Shown in pieces: positions 1 through 11,987 of a stretch of DNA of 64,000 nucleotides; within the stretch, counting starts at the first letter, position 1; each line of letters opens with the position of its first letter. The DNA comes from Atopsyche davidsoni (Eukaryota; Arthropoda; Insecta; Trichoptera; Hydrobiosidae). The stretch is taken from NCBI GenBank assembly GCA_022113835.1, contig JAILWY010000025.1, positions 4,712,001 through 4,776,000 of the forward strand. Reading direction: 5' to 3'. The position numbers and the translations under genes were made by a program. The notes beneath the pieces were generated by a model. The model was not told the DNA's origin and did not search any database. It saw nothing but the letters and a program-made list of their open reading frames with translations.

Positions 1-3000
1 AAAATCGATTTATCAAATTGTTTTTTCAAACGAAATTTTGTCAAAAAGTTTACATATTAAGGAAATTGAATCACTCAAGAATTGCTTAAATTTTTTTTAC
101 AAAATATAGTGAGAATTTAAACTTACCCAATTTTTGAGGTTGGCGCAGTTTTATTGAACAATAATTTTAACCGATAAAAATAAATAGTTAACTCAAATTC
201 GCATCTTTGCATATGTGAATCAATTAGCTAAACACACTTTTCTATTATTAACATCATTATATTTATTATATAAAATATATATTTTATATATAAAGGCAAA
301 ATTCAGAATATATATCAAAGATATATTATTTTTAACATTAACAAATGTGTGCACGAGTGATCATTGTGCGTAGCAAATTCAATAAGTAATGGTAGGGCAT
401 AACGAGTGTTATTCGTCAGTTTCTTGACGATCATTACATCTGAGTTGGACTGTACTTAATGTACACAGAAAAGTACTCGACAGGTACAGACCTTGCGAGT
501 ATCAGACCCACACGTGAGATGTAATGTGATTATAATAACATGGACCAATAGGCTTTTTAGGTGTAAGTGGGTAGTTTGAAAAATCTAAAACCTAATGGAA
601 ATAATTTCTAAATTTATAAGCAGCCTCATGTTAGACCTTTACACGGAAGTTCTCGGAAGGGATAAACGCGAGGGGAAGTCCCGCTTTGTTAAATATTAAC
701 CGTCGCATGCGTGGTTAATTGCTAAAGCTCACTTACTCCCGGTTTCTGAAATGCTGATCAAAGATATTTATAATTAACAAGCAAATGTTTCATATATTTT
801 TTTACTGATAAGCTGTCTAAATATAGTAGTTTTTGGTCTGCCAATCAGCTAAGTAGCACTTTACGCAATTAAATACGAGTAGTTTGTAAATTGAACCAGA
901 AACCGCGCACTTGAACAACTGCATAAAATATACGCCATTTTTGCTATGAGTTTTATGATTTTACAGCTTTTCGTATATGAAATATGCTTATGAAAAATTA
1001 TATTGCTATCTTTAATGTCTTTGCAAGGTACTTATAATTATAGATACAAAAATACTATAATAAAAATTATTTGAATTGCCTCAAATATTTTATATAGTAA
1101 CCGATTATTTTTTACTTGCACAGGCTGATTGCAACAACAATTATTTAAGCTTTAAATATATTTTTTTAAAATCAAAATTCATTGTATACCACATAAAATT
1201 ATGATATAATACACATAAAAACATTAAAAATTAACAATAATATCTTGATTGTATAAATATTGACTGATTTTTATAAATTCTTTAGAACTGCATATTTTTG
1301 TGTTATACTGGATTTTGATATTTCTAGTACTGAAGCAAACTTCGGGGAATTCAAAAATATCAAAGAAACTTAGTGCGACATAACAACTAAGAACACCGGG
1401 TATATCGTCATATATTATTGTTTTTTTTTGTATATATAAGGTGTATTTAATTTGAAGGCGTTGAGGATTTTGTAAAAACGCGTGTCATCGGATGTTCAAA
1501 CTGTTTATATTGTTGTGCAGGCTACTTTAAGTGGCTTGAAATCTACTTCACAAAGGAGAGCCGGTCCGCAGGGCCCGGCCCGGGGGCAAGGACCTCCCTG
1601 CGGTTGAGAACCACTGGAGCGCGACAAGGCGCGGGGGCCTCTTCGTTTGCCCTTTCGATCCTACCTTGTTTGCAGTGCTTAGTGTAGAGACCAACTTAGT
1701 AAAGTTTAGCTTTGGACGACTTATTCCAGGTCGATATCTAAAGAAGGTGTTTGTGATGAAGTGTATTGGCATTGAATTGTATGTTTATTTACAAAAATTA
1801 ACACAGTATTTATATATCAGTCACGTGTGGTTCATATTAGACAAAAAGCACCGCATGCTTAAAAACATATTTTAATAATTACAAAAATAGTTTTAATCTA
1901 CTAAATTTTTATATTCGACCCTTGAATTAATATGTAATTTGTGAATTATTGAATTTATGTCACGTTCAAAGAATAAATTGCTTTAATGAATTTTTATTAT
2001 ACGGCACGCCACTGACTGATAACGTGTCTACATTTTTTCTTGGTAAATTTCTTCAAACATATAGTCTTTTCTTAATTTTTTAATATTATTGTGTATTATT
2101 GCAAATATTTTTTTTATACAATAAATTAATTATGGTTTTGTGACTTAATAGTAAACAATTGCAATTATAAAAGTCAATGTTTATTAAATAGTAGGAAATT
2201 ATAGTATTTTAAGCACCACACCACTGTCATATATAATTAATGCTTAGAAAATAAGGGAGAATAAGTATTTTTTTATATAATAGAACGCATTTTTATAACA
2301 ACTAGGGAATATAACAAATTAATAGATTTCACAAAGATTTTTTAAATATATTAATTTGGGCCAAATAAAATTAAAATTAAGCCCTATTAATATATATATT
2401 CTTTCAACATATATATTCTTTATCATCTTAAAATGCATTTACTCAAAAGAAGGTACGAAATTTCTAAAAATTTAAGTAAATTATCAAAATATTCCCCGAT
2501 GTTTTTTAACACCCAGAAGTAACAAAAATCTATCTAAAAAAAAAAATTATGCATATACTGCATAAACATATATTTATACATGCATTTGTTTATTAAATGC
2601 AAATATTCATTTAACTACCAATTTTGCTTAGAAGACTAGTTTTATAAAAAAAATTAAAACTTTAATAAGACCTATAATTGAATTATATTTATCAAATTTA
2701 ATATATTTTTAAAATATTTTATTTAACAAGTGAAAATACAACAACCCAGATTCAAACAAAGATCCATAAATATTCGGTCTATCAAATTGAATTAGTCTGA
2801 TAGATCTCATGATAAATAACAAGTTGCTCGTTATGATATGTATTTATTTTCATTATGAGTGATTTGTGTTGATATCTAGCACATTCTAGATATATAATAA
2901 TGAAGTTCTAGTTATGTCAATTATGGAAATAATTTTTAGACTTTTTCAAATACATTTATAAATTAAATTTTTAATATGCATAAAACATAAATAAATATGT

Positions 3001-3174
3001 TACGTGCTATTTTGTTACAAAGCCTATTATACTGCTTAACCATATAAATAACATACAATTAATAACACTGTAAATTTACGGCACAATTACCCCATACGTT
3101 ACAAAACCAAAAGATATAAAAAAGGCCAAAATATCACCGGATATACCTCCTCTTAGCGAAGAAACAAAATCCGA
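1..3174. other. AT-rich upstream flank, no gene seen
   Basis: Strongly AT-rich sequence 5' of the homeobox-type exon, with many A/T runs and stop codons in every frame. Apart from a GC-rich transposon end around 1551-1620, I see no exon, RNA gene or recognisable promoter. It is presumed to be intergenic or distal regulatory DNA. Confidence 0.6.
1551..1625. mobile_element. GC-rich hAT-type transposon end (relic)
   Basis: A sharply GC-rich patch in AT-rich DNA. It contains the sequence GGTTGAGAACCACTG (1602-1616), whose reverse complement CAGTGGTTCTCAAC matches the terminal-repeat style of hAT transposons. A perfect 8-bp inverted repeat, CCGCAGGG (1566-1573) and CCCTGCGG (1596-1603), sits just inside it. 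No matching left end or 8-bp target duplication was found, so this is probably a truncated copy. Confidence 0.45.
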
Positions 3175-3713
3175 GCTATTCCAATCAATTCCCACTTAAC
3201 GCCGGCACTTATCTCGTGATTGGGCGCGCTGGCCACGCCCACTCCGGCCCGGCGAGCCAATGGGAGCGCGCAGTGGCGGCGGCCCAGAGTCGCGGCCTCG
3301 CGCTTATTGGCTGCCCGCCCCCCGCCCGCCCCCCGCCCTCCCGCCTCCCCGCCCTAGGGGGGCGCGCGCCCGCCGGCTCGCTGTCAGACTGACGGCGACT
3401 CGGCCCGGAGCACCGCGCGGGACGCCCAGTGCAGTGTTTTCACGGGCTCTGCAACCGAACGTGCCCTCGCGCAGTGAACGTTCCATCTCGCGGGGTTGCT
3501 CTCGACCCACCGGCGGCTGCGATCTGCGTGCGTGAATATAAAAACAAAACAAAGATATCGTGAATTGAGTGTTGTCGACTTTTGAATTAATAGTGGCTAG
3601 GATTCGGTATATTTAACATTGGTCGCGTGCGCTATGCGCGTCGTGCGCCGCGATCCGACTGCGAGCTGAGCTTCTCCCGGCGGTTTCCTCCGATGCTGCC
3701 GTAGACCGTCTGC
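3175..3713 (+). promoter_or_regulatory. Promoter and 5' UTR of the ladybird-like gene
   Basis: Composition switches abruptly from AT-rich to GC-rich near 3200. Four CCAAT boxes lie at 3181-3185 (+), 3219-3223 (-), 3257-3261 (+) and 3306-3310 (-), the arrangement expected of NF-Y-type binding. An initiator-like TCAGACT lies at 3384-3390 and a TATAAAA at 3537-3543. The transcription start cannot be fixed by eye. Two short upstream ORFs precede the main start: a 12-codon frame at 3634-3669 and ATG-CTG-CCG-TAG at 3693-3704. The second one's stop (3702-3704) is also in frame with the main ORF and so bounds its 5' end. Confidence 0.6.
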
Positions 3714-4404
3714 ATGTTGTGGCGTCTCCCGTCCGGGATGCACGACGACATGGAGAGCAGACCCTCCAGCGACGACGAAATCAGCGTCGGCTGTCCGAGC
3801 CCCCCGCGCGCCACGGCCGACGACTACTTCAAGCCTCTGAAGAAATTGAAGATGATGCAGCTGGAGCGCGAGGAGCCCGCGCGGCCCGCGACCCCCCCGG
3901 AGGAGCGCCCCGAGGCTCCCGCGGACCACAGGAACTTCGACGGAGTGAAGTCGTTCTCCATTCTCGACATCCTCTCGCACAGGCCCGTCAGGGAGCAGGC
4001 GAAGATCGTGCGGCCCTGGGACCTGCACGCGAGAGAGTCGGCCCACGCGCTGCAGCGGCTGCAGCACCAGCTGAGGTTGGAGCAGCAGCTGCAGCTGCAG
4101 CAACACATCGAATTGGGGGAGTCGTGGAGGAGCCGGGACCTCCACCTGGATCTGGGGGAGCCGTGGCGGGCGCGGGCGGAGCTGCAGTTGGAGCTGCAGC
4201 AGCTGCGGGCGCAGAGGCTTCTGGGCAGGGCGGCGGACAGCGAGACGGGCAGCTCGCGGTCCAGCTCCGGCTCGGAGTGCTGTTCACCGGGAGGGGCCCG
4301 GCCGGTGGCGCGGCCGCGGGCACCTCCCCTCGGCACCCCCCTGGACGCCCTGTTCCAGATGACCAGCAAGACCTTCGAAGCCAACAGCAGTGAAGCGTCT
4401 GCAG
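3714..4404 (+). CDS. lb: Ladybird/LBX-family homeobox protein, exon 1 (partial, homeodomain not included)
   Basis: First coding exon of a probable NK-cluster transcription factor that would act in the nucleus; ladybird genes of insects specify muscle, cardiac and neural cell fates. Counting from the first ATG, it has an acidic SSDDEISVG stretch (residues 18-26), an eh1 Groucho-recruitment motif FSILDIL (81-87) followed by SHRP, a basic KIVRPWD segment (97-103), a long Q/L/R-rich probable coiled coil (about 110-170), an S/G-rich linker (173-192), and LDALFQMTSKTFE (210-222). LBX proteins carry a comparable SKTF block just before the homeodomain. An in-frame TAG at 3702 limits the start. ATG 3714 has a weak context; ATG 3738 and ATG 3750 (gacATGgag, good Kozak) are alternatives. 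The exon ends in GCAG/GTCAGT, giving a phase-1 junction after 230 codons plus one base. GC-rich codons contrast with the flanks. The family call rests on motif memory; the homeodomain itself is absent. Confidence 0.8.
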
Positions 4405-4410
4405 GTCAGT
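4405..4410 (+). other. Splice donor of intron 1
   Basis: GTCAGT directly after GCAG. Coding character (GC-rich third positions, family similarity) stops here and AT-rich sequence begins. If unspliced, the frame continues to a TAG at 4554-4556, adding about 50 residues with no domain. Confidence 0.75.
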
Positions 4411-4625
4411 CACATATAACCTTAATATCTATCTCCTTCAAAAAAACCAATAATGGAACTACCCTGGAAAATCACTGCACCCTACACTGTGATAACAATT
4501 TTTTCAGATATATATATAGACCTAATGATCAGTGCCTACACAAATGTGTAATTTAGCTTATCAATCATAGTAAGGACCTACGGTAAATTATATCTTTGAT
4601 TGTGCCTTTTAGCATATTTTGTGTA

Positions 4626-4631
4626 AATAAA
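4626..4631 (+). promoter_or_regulatory. Possible intronic poly(A) signal
   Basis: AATAAA about 70 bp after the first in-frame stop that follows the unspliced exon 1. It could terminate a retained-intron transcript encoding an eh1-bearing protein without a homeodomain. The hexamer is common by chance in DNA this AT-rich. Confidence 0.2.
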
Positions 4632-5109
4632 TATTAAAAATTATTACCGCGTGGATTCGTGTATATTTTCTCAAAAAATAGATATTTATTTTTTATAATA
4701 AAATTGATGTTATTATTTTGTGGATCGTATGTCACAAAACCTTTATCTCTAAAATTGTAAACATATATGTATATGGGTTAAACGTATTTACAAAACAAAA
4801 TCTCTATAATATCGCCTGACTTTTATTATTTTAAGTAATTAATCAAGAATGTCGTTTGTAAACCCCACGTCTACTAAAATTGCTACCTGGCACATATTTA
4901 CCTGCAAATTATTGGCGTATTTACAAATGATATATTGACAGATATACCACACACTAAGGTTTTTTTCAGAATGCCAAGATAATACACAGCCTCCTTGTGG
5001 TGCCAATTTTATAACTATTTAATCGTGAACGTTTATCTTATTAATATCAAAAGTATTAAATGCCATATTATAAATATGATTTATTAAATAGCATGGCAGT
5101 ATTTTTTCC

Positions 5110-5190
5110 TGAACTTATTCTTGGCCCACACAGGCATCGAGCCCCGGGCTCTCAGATAATACAATCATGATCTCTACCAGAGATTGTTTC
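5110..5190 (-). repeat. tRNA-like SINE head, degenerate
   Basis: On the minus strand there is an A-box-like TCTGGTAGAGATC and, about 30 bases on, a B-box-like GGGCTCGATGCC. This is the spacing of a tRNA-derived SINE promoter. No clean cloverleaf forms, so it is not a functional tRNA. Confidence 0.35.
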
Positions 5191-8100
5191 ACTTTAAGAT
5201 GCAATCATTGTAGAAAAAATGTTAGACATAGCGGAATAGTAATTATTAAATAAGATACAATATCGACAAATTTTAATTTTATAAAAATATTTTTTTTGTG
5301 GTATAAGCGCATGCTTTGGCGGCTGTTTGGTATCAATTTGTATTCTTGGGTGTTGAGCCGCGCTGAGGTTTTGTTGGTCTCATGACGTTTTTGATAGCCA
5401 TTGTAAAAGGGTTCTGAAATGAAAAAAAATTGCGAAATCTTTGACTCAACATTGCATCCAAACAAATAAATATAAATTTGTTTTTTTTTTTGGACATGCA
5501 TATTTTAAGATACTCTGTTGAACTATAGGTTTTTTTTATACTTCAATATTTTTATATGCTGAATGCTTTCAGTGAAATAAATACCTCGTAAACAATAAAT
5601 ACTCGATATATTGGTAATCAAATATACTATGGTTTTTTGAAAACTTATTATAATTATAAATACAATTTTATTCGACTAAAAAGTATTAATATGTTATTTT
5701 TTTCAAATCGAATATTTTTTATTGTTTATTTTGGATATTATATTCAATCGTTTTTAAAGAAGAAGTTAGTTTCTTATATGCTAGTAAGTTTTTATTATTA
5801 TAAGCAACAAATATGGCTACCAATAATTTAAATCATTAACACAGATCACACTATAGTTTTACACTATTATATTCATATATTTTTTAATGTTTATTTATTG
5901 AAAAAAATCAATGGTTTGAAGTGAGGGCACGCAGTGTATGAAAACCGAGCTAATTATATAGCTTGCTTCTTGCCATAAAATGGCAGAAGCACTGTTTTGC
6001 TGTCGAATGAAACACGAACTTTCCTCTTAATAACAAAAGAAAGCTGTGTTATTATACAGCTTTTTATGCATCGCATGCCCTTCACCATACCCCACTGAAA
6101 AGGCTCATTTCTTTAATACTATCAATCATACAAGTGCAACAATAATACGTTAGTGATCTTGTATAAAAATTATAAATAAACCATATTAAAATGATAATAA
6201 CCATAGTAAAATATTATTCATCTTGAATATAAACGCATTATTTATTTTTTTTAATTTTAAGCAAACGAGTATTCCAAACAAATCTAGTTATTAATTTAAA
6301 TTTTTGAAAATAGTTGATTACAATTATTTATGAAATTATATGCATGTATTCTATTTTTTCCCTTAAAATTAAATATAAGTGACCAATCATAAAACTCTAA
6401 TTTTCATACATGATCGTTTTTTTTTTTTAAGTTTTGCTTATTTTTGATCTCAAAGAATCCATTCCACAAATACTAATTAATATTCATAAGTTTAAAAATT
6501 AAGCTGTGGTGGTCTTATTAAGAAAAAATATTGAGGTAATTAATAATCCAATTATTCTTAATGTGGTTTTCTGTTATAATGCTAGTCAACAGGAACATGG
6601 AAATAAAATTTTATCATCCGGAACCCGCCTTATCGAAAATCAGATTTAAATTCTAACTTAATTAAATTAGCCTTAATTATAATGTAACAAAAAGTAGATT
6701 TCTCACTCAATACAGATATTTTTATCTTTAAAATAAATAAATTAGAATAAACCTGGAAAATAAGGGCTTCAGTACAATCAATTTTATAACATAGCCGAAA
6801 CGATAAACAAGGAAACCCTCTAATATTTTTCAAGACGAATACAATGGCTTACAACGATTATCCAATTTTATCTATTTAATGAAAAAAAATAATGTTTATA
6901 TTTATGCAAGTATAAATTAAATTATAAGATTCAGTATTTTTTATAGTTTATTTATATCCGGAGTTATACGTTAGATTAATGAGGAATCTGGTAACATTTA
7001 TATCTTTACAGCAGTTCCCGTAAAATTAAAGTACACAATAAATAACATCTTTAAGTATTCTTTTGATAAATTGCTTATATATAAAATTTATAAACATATT
7101 AACCTTGTAATAACACGAACCATGCGGTAAAGTAGAAGGAGATGGAAGAATATTCTTTTCATTCTCACAATGATTTCACTTGCTTTATTATGAATAGTCG
7201 GAGTCATGCTAAATTAAAATTGCACGCAGAAAGCGCGCAATCTTCAACTCAACAATGATCAATAAAAAAAATTATAAACGATATGCAATGCATTAATCAA
7301 ATTTATGCCTTACTTAATTTAGATATACAATGTCAAAGTGTGTTTTTATATTTGTCAATGTATCGAGTACATTTTCGTTATATTTTTAAATTAACTCAAC
7401 AAATATATTCTTATTTTATTATTTTCTAAGTATAGTTATTATAAAACATACAAAAAATGCGGTTGATCAGGATTGCGCAAATCTCAGCTCGTAGTTTGTG
7501 CACATACAAATTTCAATTTTCACATTCGTTGCATTATCTAGTAATATTAGTATTGTGACCATGCGTTACAGGAAACTTATTTTCAAAATATTTCTTCGCA
7601 GAAACATACGCATGTAGCCTGAAAACAGGTTATGCAACATGAATATTTTATAAACAATTTATTTTAAAAATATAAGTTTTACTTTTTAAAAAAACTGTAT
7701 CCTTATTCAGCTGCAAGCAGTTGAGATGTGTGTCAAAAATAAATATTCATTTGGACTGGTCGAGTTCAAAATAAACGTATTAGCAAAAAGATAAAAACCA
7801 CTCAGAACAAAGCAATATTCAGAGAACTACGCGAGTAATTTATTAGAATACTTAAGCGCACGTTTAGTGTTTTTAAGTGTTTTTCGCTTCGGCTTGTTTT
7901 GTGAATATCCTATACACACACGCGTTGTACATTCAAAAGCTTGCAGAAATTTAAAAGCAGGATCGGGCGGCGTCTTTGATTTTTTCATTGTTTGTCCAGT
8001 GACGCTCTCAAAATTGAGAGCTTCGGCTTTTTGCGAACGCACCTTGTGAAGAAAATAATTCAATTAGACCCGCGCAAGGCTCCGCTGCCAATAATAACAG

Positions 8101-8819
8101 CGATCCCCGGAGATCCGGCGGGCGATAGGCGGCCGGCGCGGGCTCCTCTTATTAATAATAATAATCAATCATTATTGAAGAATAAAAAATAAAAAAAGTC
8201 CAGGGTGGAGGCTGGTTTATTAAAAAAAAGTTTTTGATAAAATTTTGATATAAATACGTAAATAATAACCTTTTAATATAACAATTACAAGTATCTATTT
8301 ACAAAAAAGTGGTTTTCATACAAAAGTACTGTACTTAAAAATTTATAAAAATATTTTTTTATTAGTGGCGAGAATATTCTGTTAAAAATATTTATAATAT
8401 TTGCTCTCTATGAAAAGAAACACAACTAGATATTATTCTCTGAAGTGAATAGAATAATTATGTATTCTTGTTCTTGTTGTATTTAATATTGTAAAATATA
8501 AAACTAAGTTGATAAATAACGTTATTAAAATAATCAATTGCATAATTTTACAAATATTTTTTTAATATTTAAACTATAGATCGTATCTACATATTTAAAA
8601 CATTTTTTGCACAAATAAGCTTTGTTTTGATTTTTATTAAATAATTTTAAGATAAGCAAATTACCAAGCAGATGCTCATGTGGGTGAGATTAAATATTAA
8701 AAAAACACATGTTGTTTAAGGTGTTGTATTTTATCAACTTTTAATTTCATTATAATCGTTATTTTTTTCAAGATTACATCTTACAAGGGAGAAGCTAGTA
8801 TAGCTAACCCAAACTCGGT
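5191..8819. other. AT-rich intronic DNA, no gene seen
   Basis: Mostly A/T runs. The only structures noted are two short hairpins near 6.0 kb and a GC-rich spot at about 8067-8150. The short open frames here are of random-sequence length and composition. Confidence 0.55.
5965..6063. repeat. Two adjacent short hairpins
   Basis: GCTTCTTGCCAT and ATGGCAGAAGC (5965-5990) form an 11-bp stem with one bulged base and a 3-base loop. AAAGCTGT (6040-6047) and ACAGCTTT (6056-6063) form a second stem. They may be remnants of an inverted-repeat element. Stem length is too short for a typical pre-miRNA. Confidence 0.35.
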
Positions 8820-8975
8820 AGGCATGGGACAATACGACGATCGATTATCGCCCCCATGTGGGCCCCATCGGACCCTGTCTCCGGGCCTGCCCTGGCTTGC
8901 CCCGGCTTGCCCTGGCTTGCCCTGGCTTGCCCCAGCTTGCCCCGGGCGCGGACCCCATCCGGCCCTGCGCGAGGA
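8820..8975. repeat. GC-rich island with a 10-bp minisatellite
   Basis: Six in-register decamers of the type CCTGGCTTGC occupy 8881-8940, each differing from consensus by at most a few bases, inside a GC-rich block in AT-rich intron. Open frames across it only reflect the repeat and are not called coding. Confidence 0.8.
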
Positions 8976-10179
8976 ACCGTTCATTAATAATTATTTGGTT
9001 CAAAAGGAAGCGTATTGAAAGAAAGAAGCCTCTTTTTAAGGGTTTGTTCCTAAATTGAAATTAGGGTTAATTTCACTAATGGGGTAGCGGCGAAGTAAAG
9101 TATAGGGAGGCGAGAATGAATGGTGAATTTGTGATGGTATAAACATCGGAGGCTTCGAAGGATTTACGATAATTTTTGCAACTGTATACTTCTTCCTAAG
9201 ATTTATTGTTAGAGGCATTTTTTGGAATCCTTCCAATATACTAATATTGTTTTCTTATTTGCTTATGCTTTATTATATAGGAACAATTAATAAAATATAT
9301 TTACTGATACAATATCATCGCGAAATGAAATTAAAACATTTAAATTACCCAAAAAGCAAAATATAGCATCGCATGAGTAACTGAACTTGTTTTTGTTAAC
9401 CTAAAATTAAGTATCAATATCACTAAGCATATATAATCAATAATTAATTTTCTATTAGCTGATATAAAATGACATCCAAAATAATTTAAGAAATTCAAAT
9501 CTGCCAATAATTAACGAAACGAGTAAATTATTAAGTAACATCATCAAAATTGTTAATCTATCAAATACACTGTGAGCCTGTAGTTATTTGATCCTGATTG
9601 GAGATCGGTCAGATAATTGTTGTATTTAACTAAATTTTCATTAGTTAAGAGGATCTAGGCCCGTTGACCTCTCTAATCAGGAGGTATAATCACGATAAGT
9701 CTTGAATATCAAATTGGTATTTAGATATTCAGAAAATCTTTGTTTTAAATTAAAAAGCAAAAAAGGCAGTTATATATTTTTGGTATTGCAAATTGATAAT
9801 ATAAATATTTGGAAACAATATATTACATCAAGCATTGAAGCCGTCTCAAAGAATATTGATAGTATAAGGGTTTTACTCAAAAAATATTTTTCCAACCTCA
9901 AACCCATCATTATTTTTCAATTTAAAACATTAATTTATAAAAAAAAGAGTAGAGAATAATTAATTTTATTTATGATTCGGATAGCAAATATATTTTTTTA
10001 TAATAAACATATTTTTACTACTAAAGTGTACGTATTCGCTAAAATATTAAAATAAAAACAATAAGCACCGATGATTTTATGATACTTGATTATACATTTG
10101 TTGAGAATTTTTTATGCCAATTTATTTTAATTATAATTTATTGAAAATGCATTCAGCCAATTTACTAACACTAGTAAAA

Positions 10180-10570
10180 AATACCCTCAAATCAATTTTA
10201 TGGTTATACAAACCCGGAGCAATATAAATATGGCACCCTGCATGCATCGCTGTAAAAGTATCACGAAAGTGACGCTTCCACCTTCCCCAGGGGTATGGAG
10301 CTCATTAAAAACCCTTTCGTAAACATATACAGCCTCCATAATAGAGATATAAACCCTCGAATCAAAATAACAGGGCATACGCGGCCTGCCAACAAAAAAT
10401 CTGAAATATTTCAGATTTTTAGACCGCACCCTAGCACGGTCGACCTTATAGACAATAAAAGCTAAAAAGATGGAAAAATTAAAAAAGATAACACCTTCGG
10501 GTCCCGCTGCAGTCATTAGAACCAATCCCGGGACCTCACGTTAGTTGTGAGGGAAGCGCAACCTTTTTTT
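10180..10570. other. GC-richer block with a perfect 26-bp palindrome; origin unknown
   Basis: A 390-bp block clearly less AT-rich than its surroundings. A perfect palindrome centred on GAAATATTTC spans 10395-10420. A smaller hairpin CCTCAC/GTGAGG lies near 10533-10551. The minus strand is open for 112 codons (10187-10525), but the translation shows no motif I recognise. It may be a transposon relic or a conserved noncoding element. Confidence 0.35.
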
Positions 10571-11174
10571 TAAGGCTTTAAATATTTAAATATTTTTATT
10601 ACATATTACTAGTTTGATAAGCCGAAGACCCAAGAAACTAAATCTTATCATAACAACGACTGCCATAACCTATGAACATTGATGAATTCAATTTATTTCT
10701 TATTTAATATTTATTATAAGGTATTTAGTGTAAAATATTTCATCAATGCTTATTTTTGCACAATTTGATAAGATTTTTTTGAAACAATGTTATATTAAAT
10801 TTTTTTTAAAAACATTGAATATCGCAAATATCTTATTAAATATAGAAAATTTTAATTTATGGTAATCTTAAATAAATAAAACTTTATGATTATCCTTAAA
10901 TCAGCGGTGGATATTACATCTAGGCATGCCTTTTGCTTACTTACTATAATAAACGTAATCTTTATAAACCACTCGTATTACTTGATTCACAATAAATAGC
11001 GTTAAAAGTACAAAACTCCTAAATGTTTGTATGTTCAAATATATTTCAGATCAAGCAATGCACGCCACTGTTAAAAAAATACATATGATATTTCAAAACC
11101 CAAAATGAAACATACCAACATCCGCTTGTGAATTGGGTATCACCTCTTAAAATCACATTTTTCCATATATATAC

Positions 11175-11408
11175 TTACTATCTCTAATGGTTGCCGATGG
11201 CTTCGCTAGGTGCGATCTTCGGCGCGTCAAAGGACCGTAATTGTTGGTTACGCCACACAAAAACTTTAGGCATTATTAACAAAGATTCATAGAAACCGAC
11301 TGCGGGATGGACGGGACCAGAGGATAAATATGTTGATTTAGGTCCGGCCGGCTCGTACTAGACGCTGATGACATCGAAACGTGCGGACGCTCATCCCGTG
11401 GTAATTGA
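11175..11408. promoter_or_regulatory. Candidate cis-regulatory island
   Basis: A GC-richer block with homeodomain-type cores GTAATTG at 11237-11243 and GTAATTGATA at 11401-11410, the latter also matching 35951-35960. The call is by composition and motif only. Confidence 0.3.
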
Positions 11409-11409
11409 T

Positions 11410-11460
11410 AAGCCTTCTACACACGCTGCGACACAACCGACAATCGAGTAGTTACTAGCC
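11410..11460. mobile_element. MITE end (CTACACACGCTGCGACACAA family), truncated
   Basis: The sequence AAGCCTTCTACACACGCTGC, continuing into GACACAACCGACAATCGA, is the left terminal repeat of the palindromic family also found at 15853 and 63425. No right end was found nearby, so the copy is truncated. Confidence 0.55.
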
Positions 11461-11987
11461 AGTATCATTTTTTTGCATTATCACTTATTTCTTATCCAGA
11501 TGCCTCATCTCAGAGGGCGTGGGTTACTATACTATCGTATATCTCTATGACTATTCATTGAGTGTTTTTCTTGGGAAGTATAGTGTAGACTTCATCGTGT
11601 CTTTCTACACAGCAGTTTTATGTTTTTAATGATCAGCGTATTGCTGCTATACAATATAATAATTATACAGTTATTTTATTTATAAATTATTCATATGTGA
11701 TATTCCTTAGGCTGCATAAATGATAGCACGAGTCCTTAAGGAGAAATTTTTTGAATATTGGCTTGATTGAAAATCGGTTTCGTGCGTAGCCGGCTTTGCG
11801 TTCAAAAGGTGTTATTGGCAGATAGGCTTGTTTAAAGTCGTCCAGGGTACGTGAGTGTGGAGGCTCCGACTCCTGGAGGGGGGCTGGTGCAGGGAGGCTC
11901 TGCGGGGGCGCACAATGACGCACATGAATCAGCCTGGCAGCCCGCGGCGCCTCCCGGGCGGCCCATTAGGCCGGGTGCGCCGCGCGT

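Noticed and set aside
3719..4413. Long open frames in the other plus frame and on the minus strand over the ladybird-like exon
   Set aside because: Shadows of the GC-rich coding exon; only the 3714 frame carries the eh1 and SKTF motifs and meets the splice donor.
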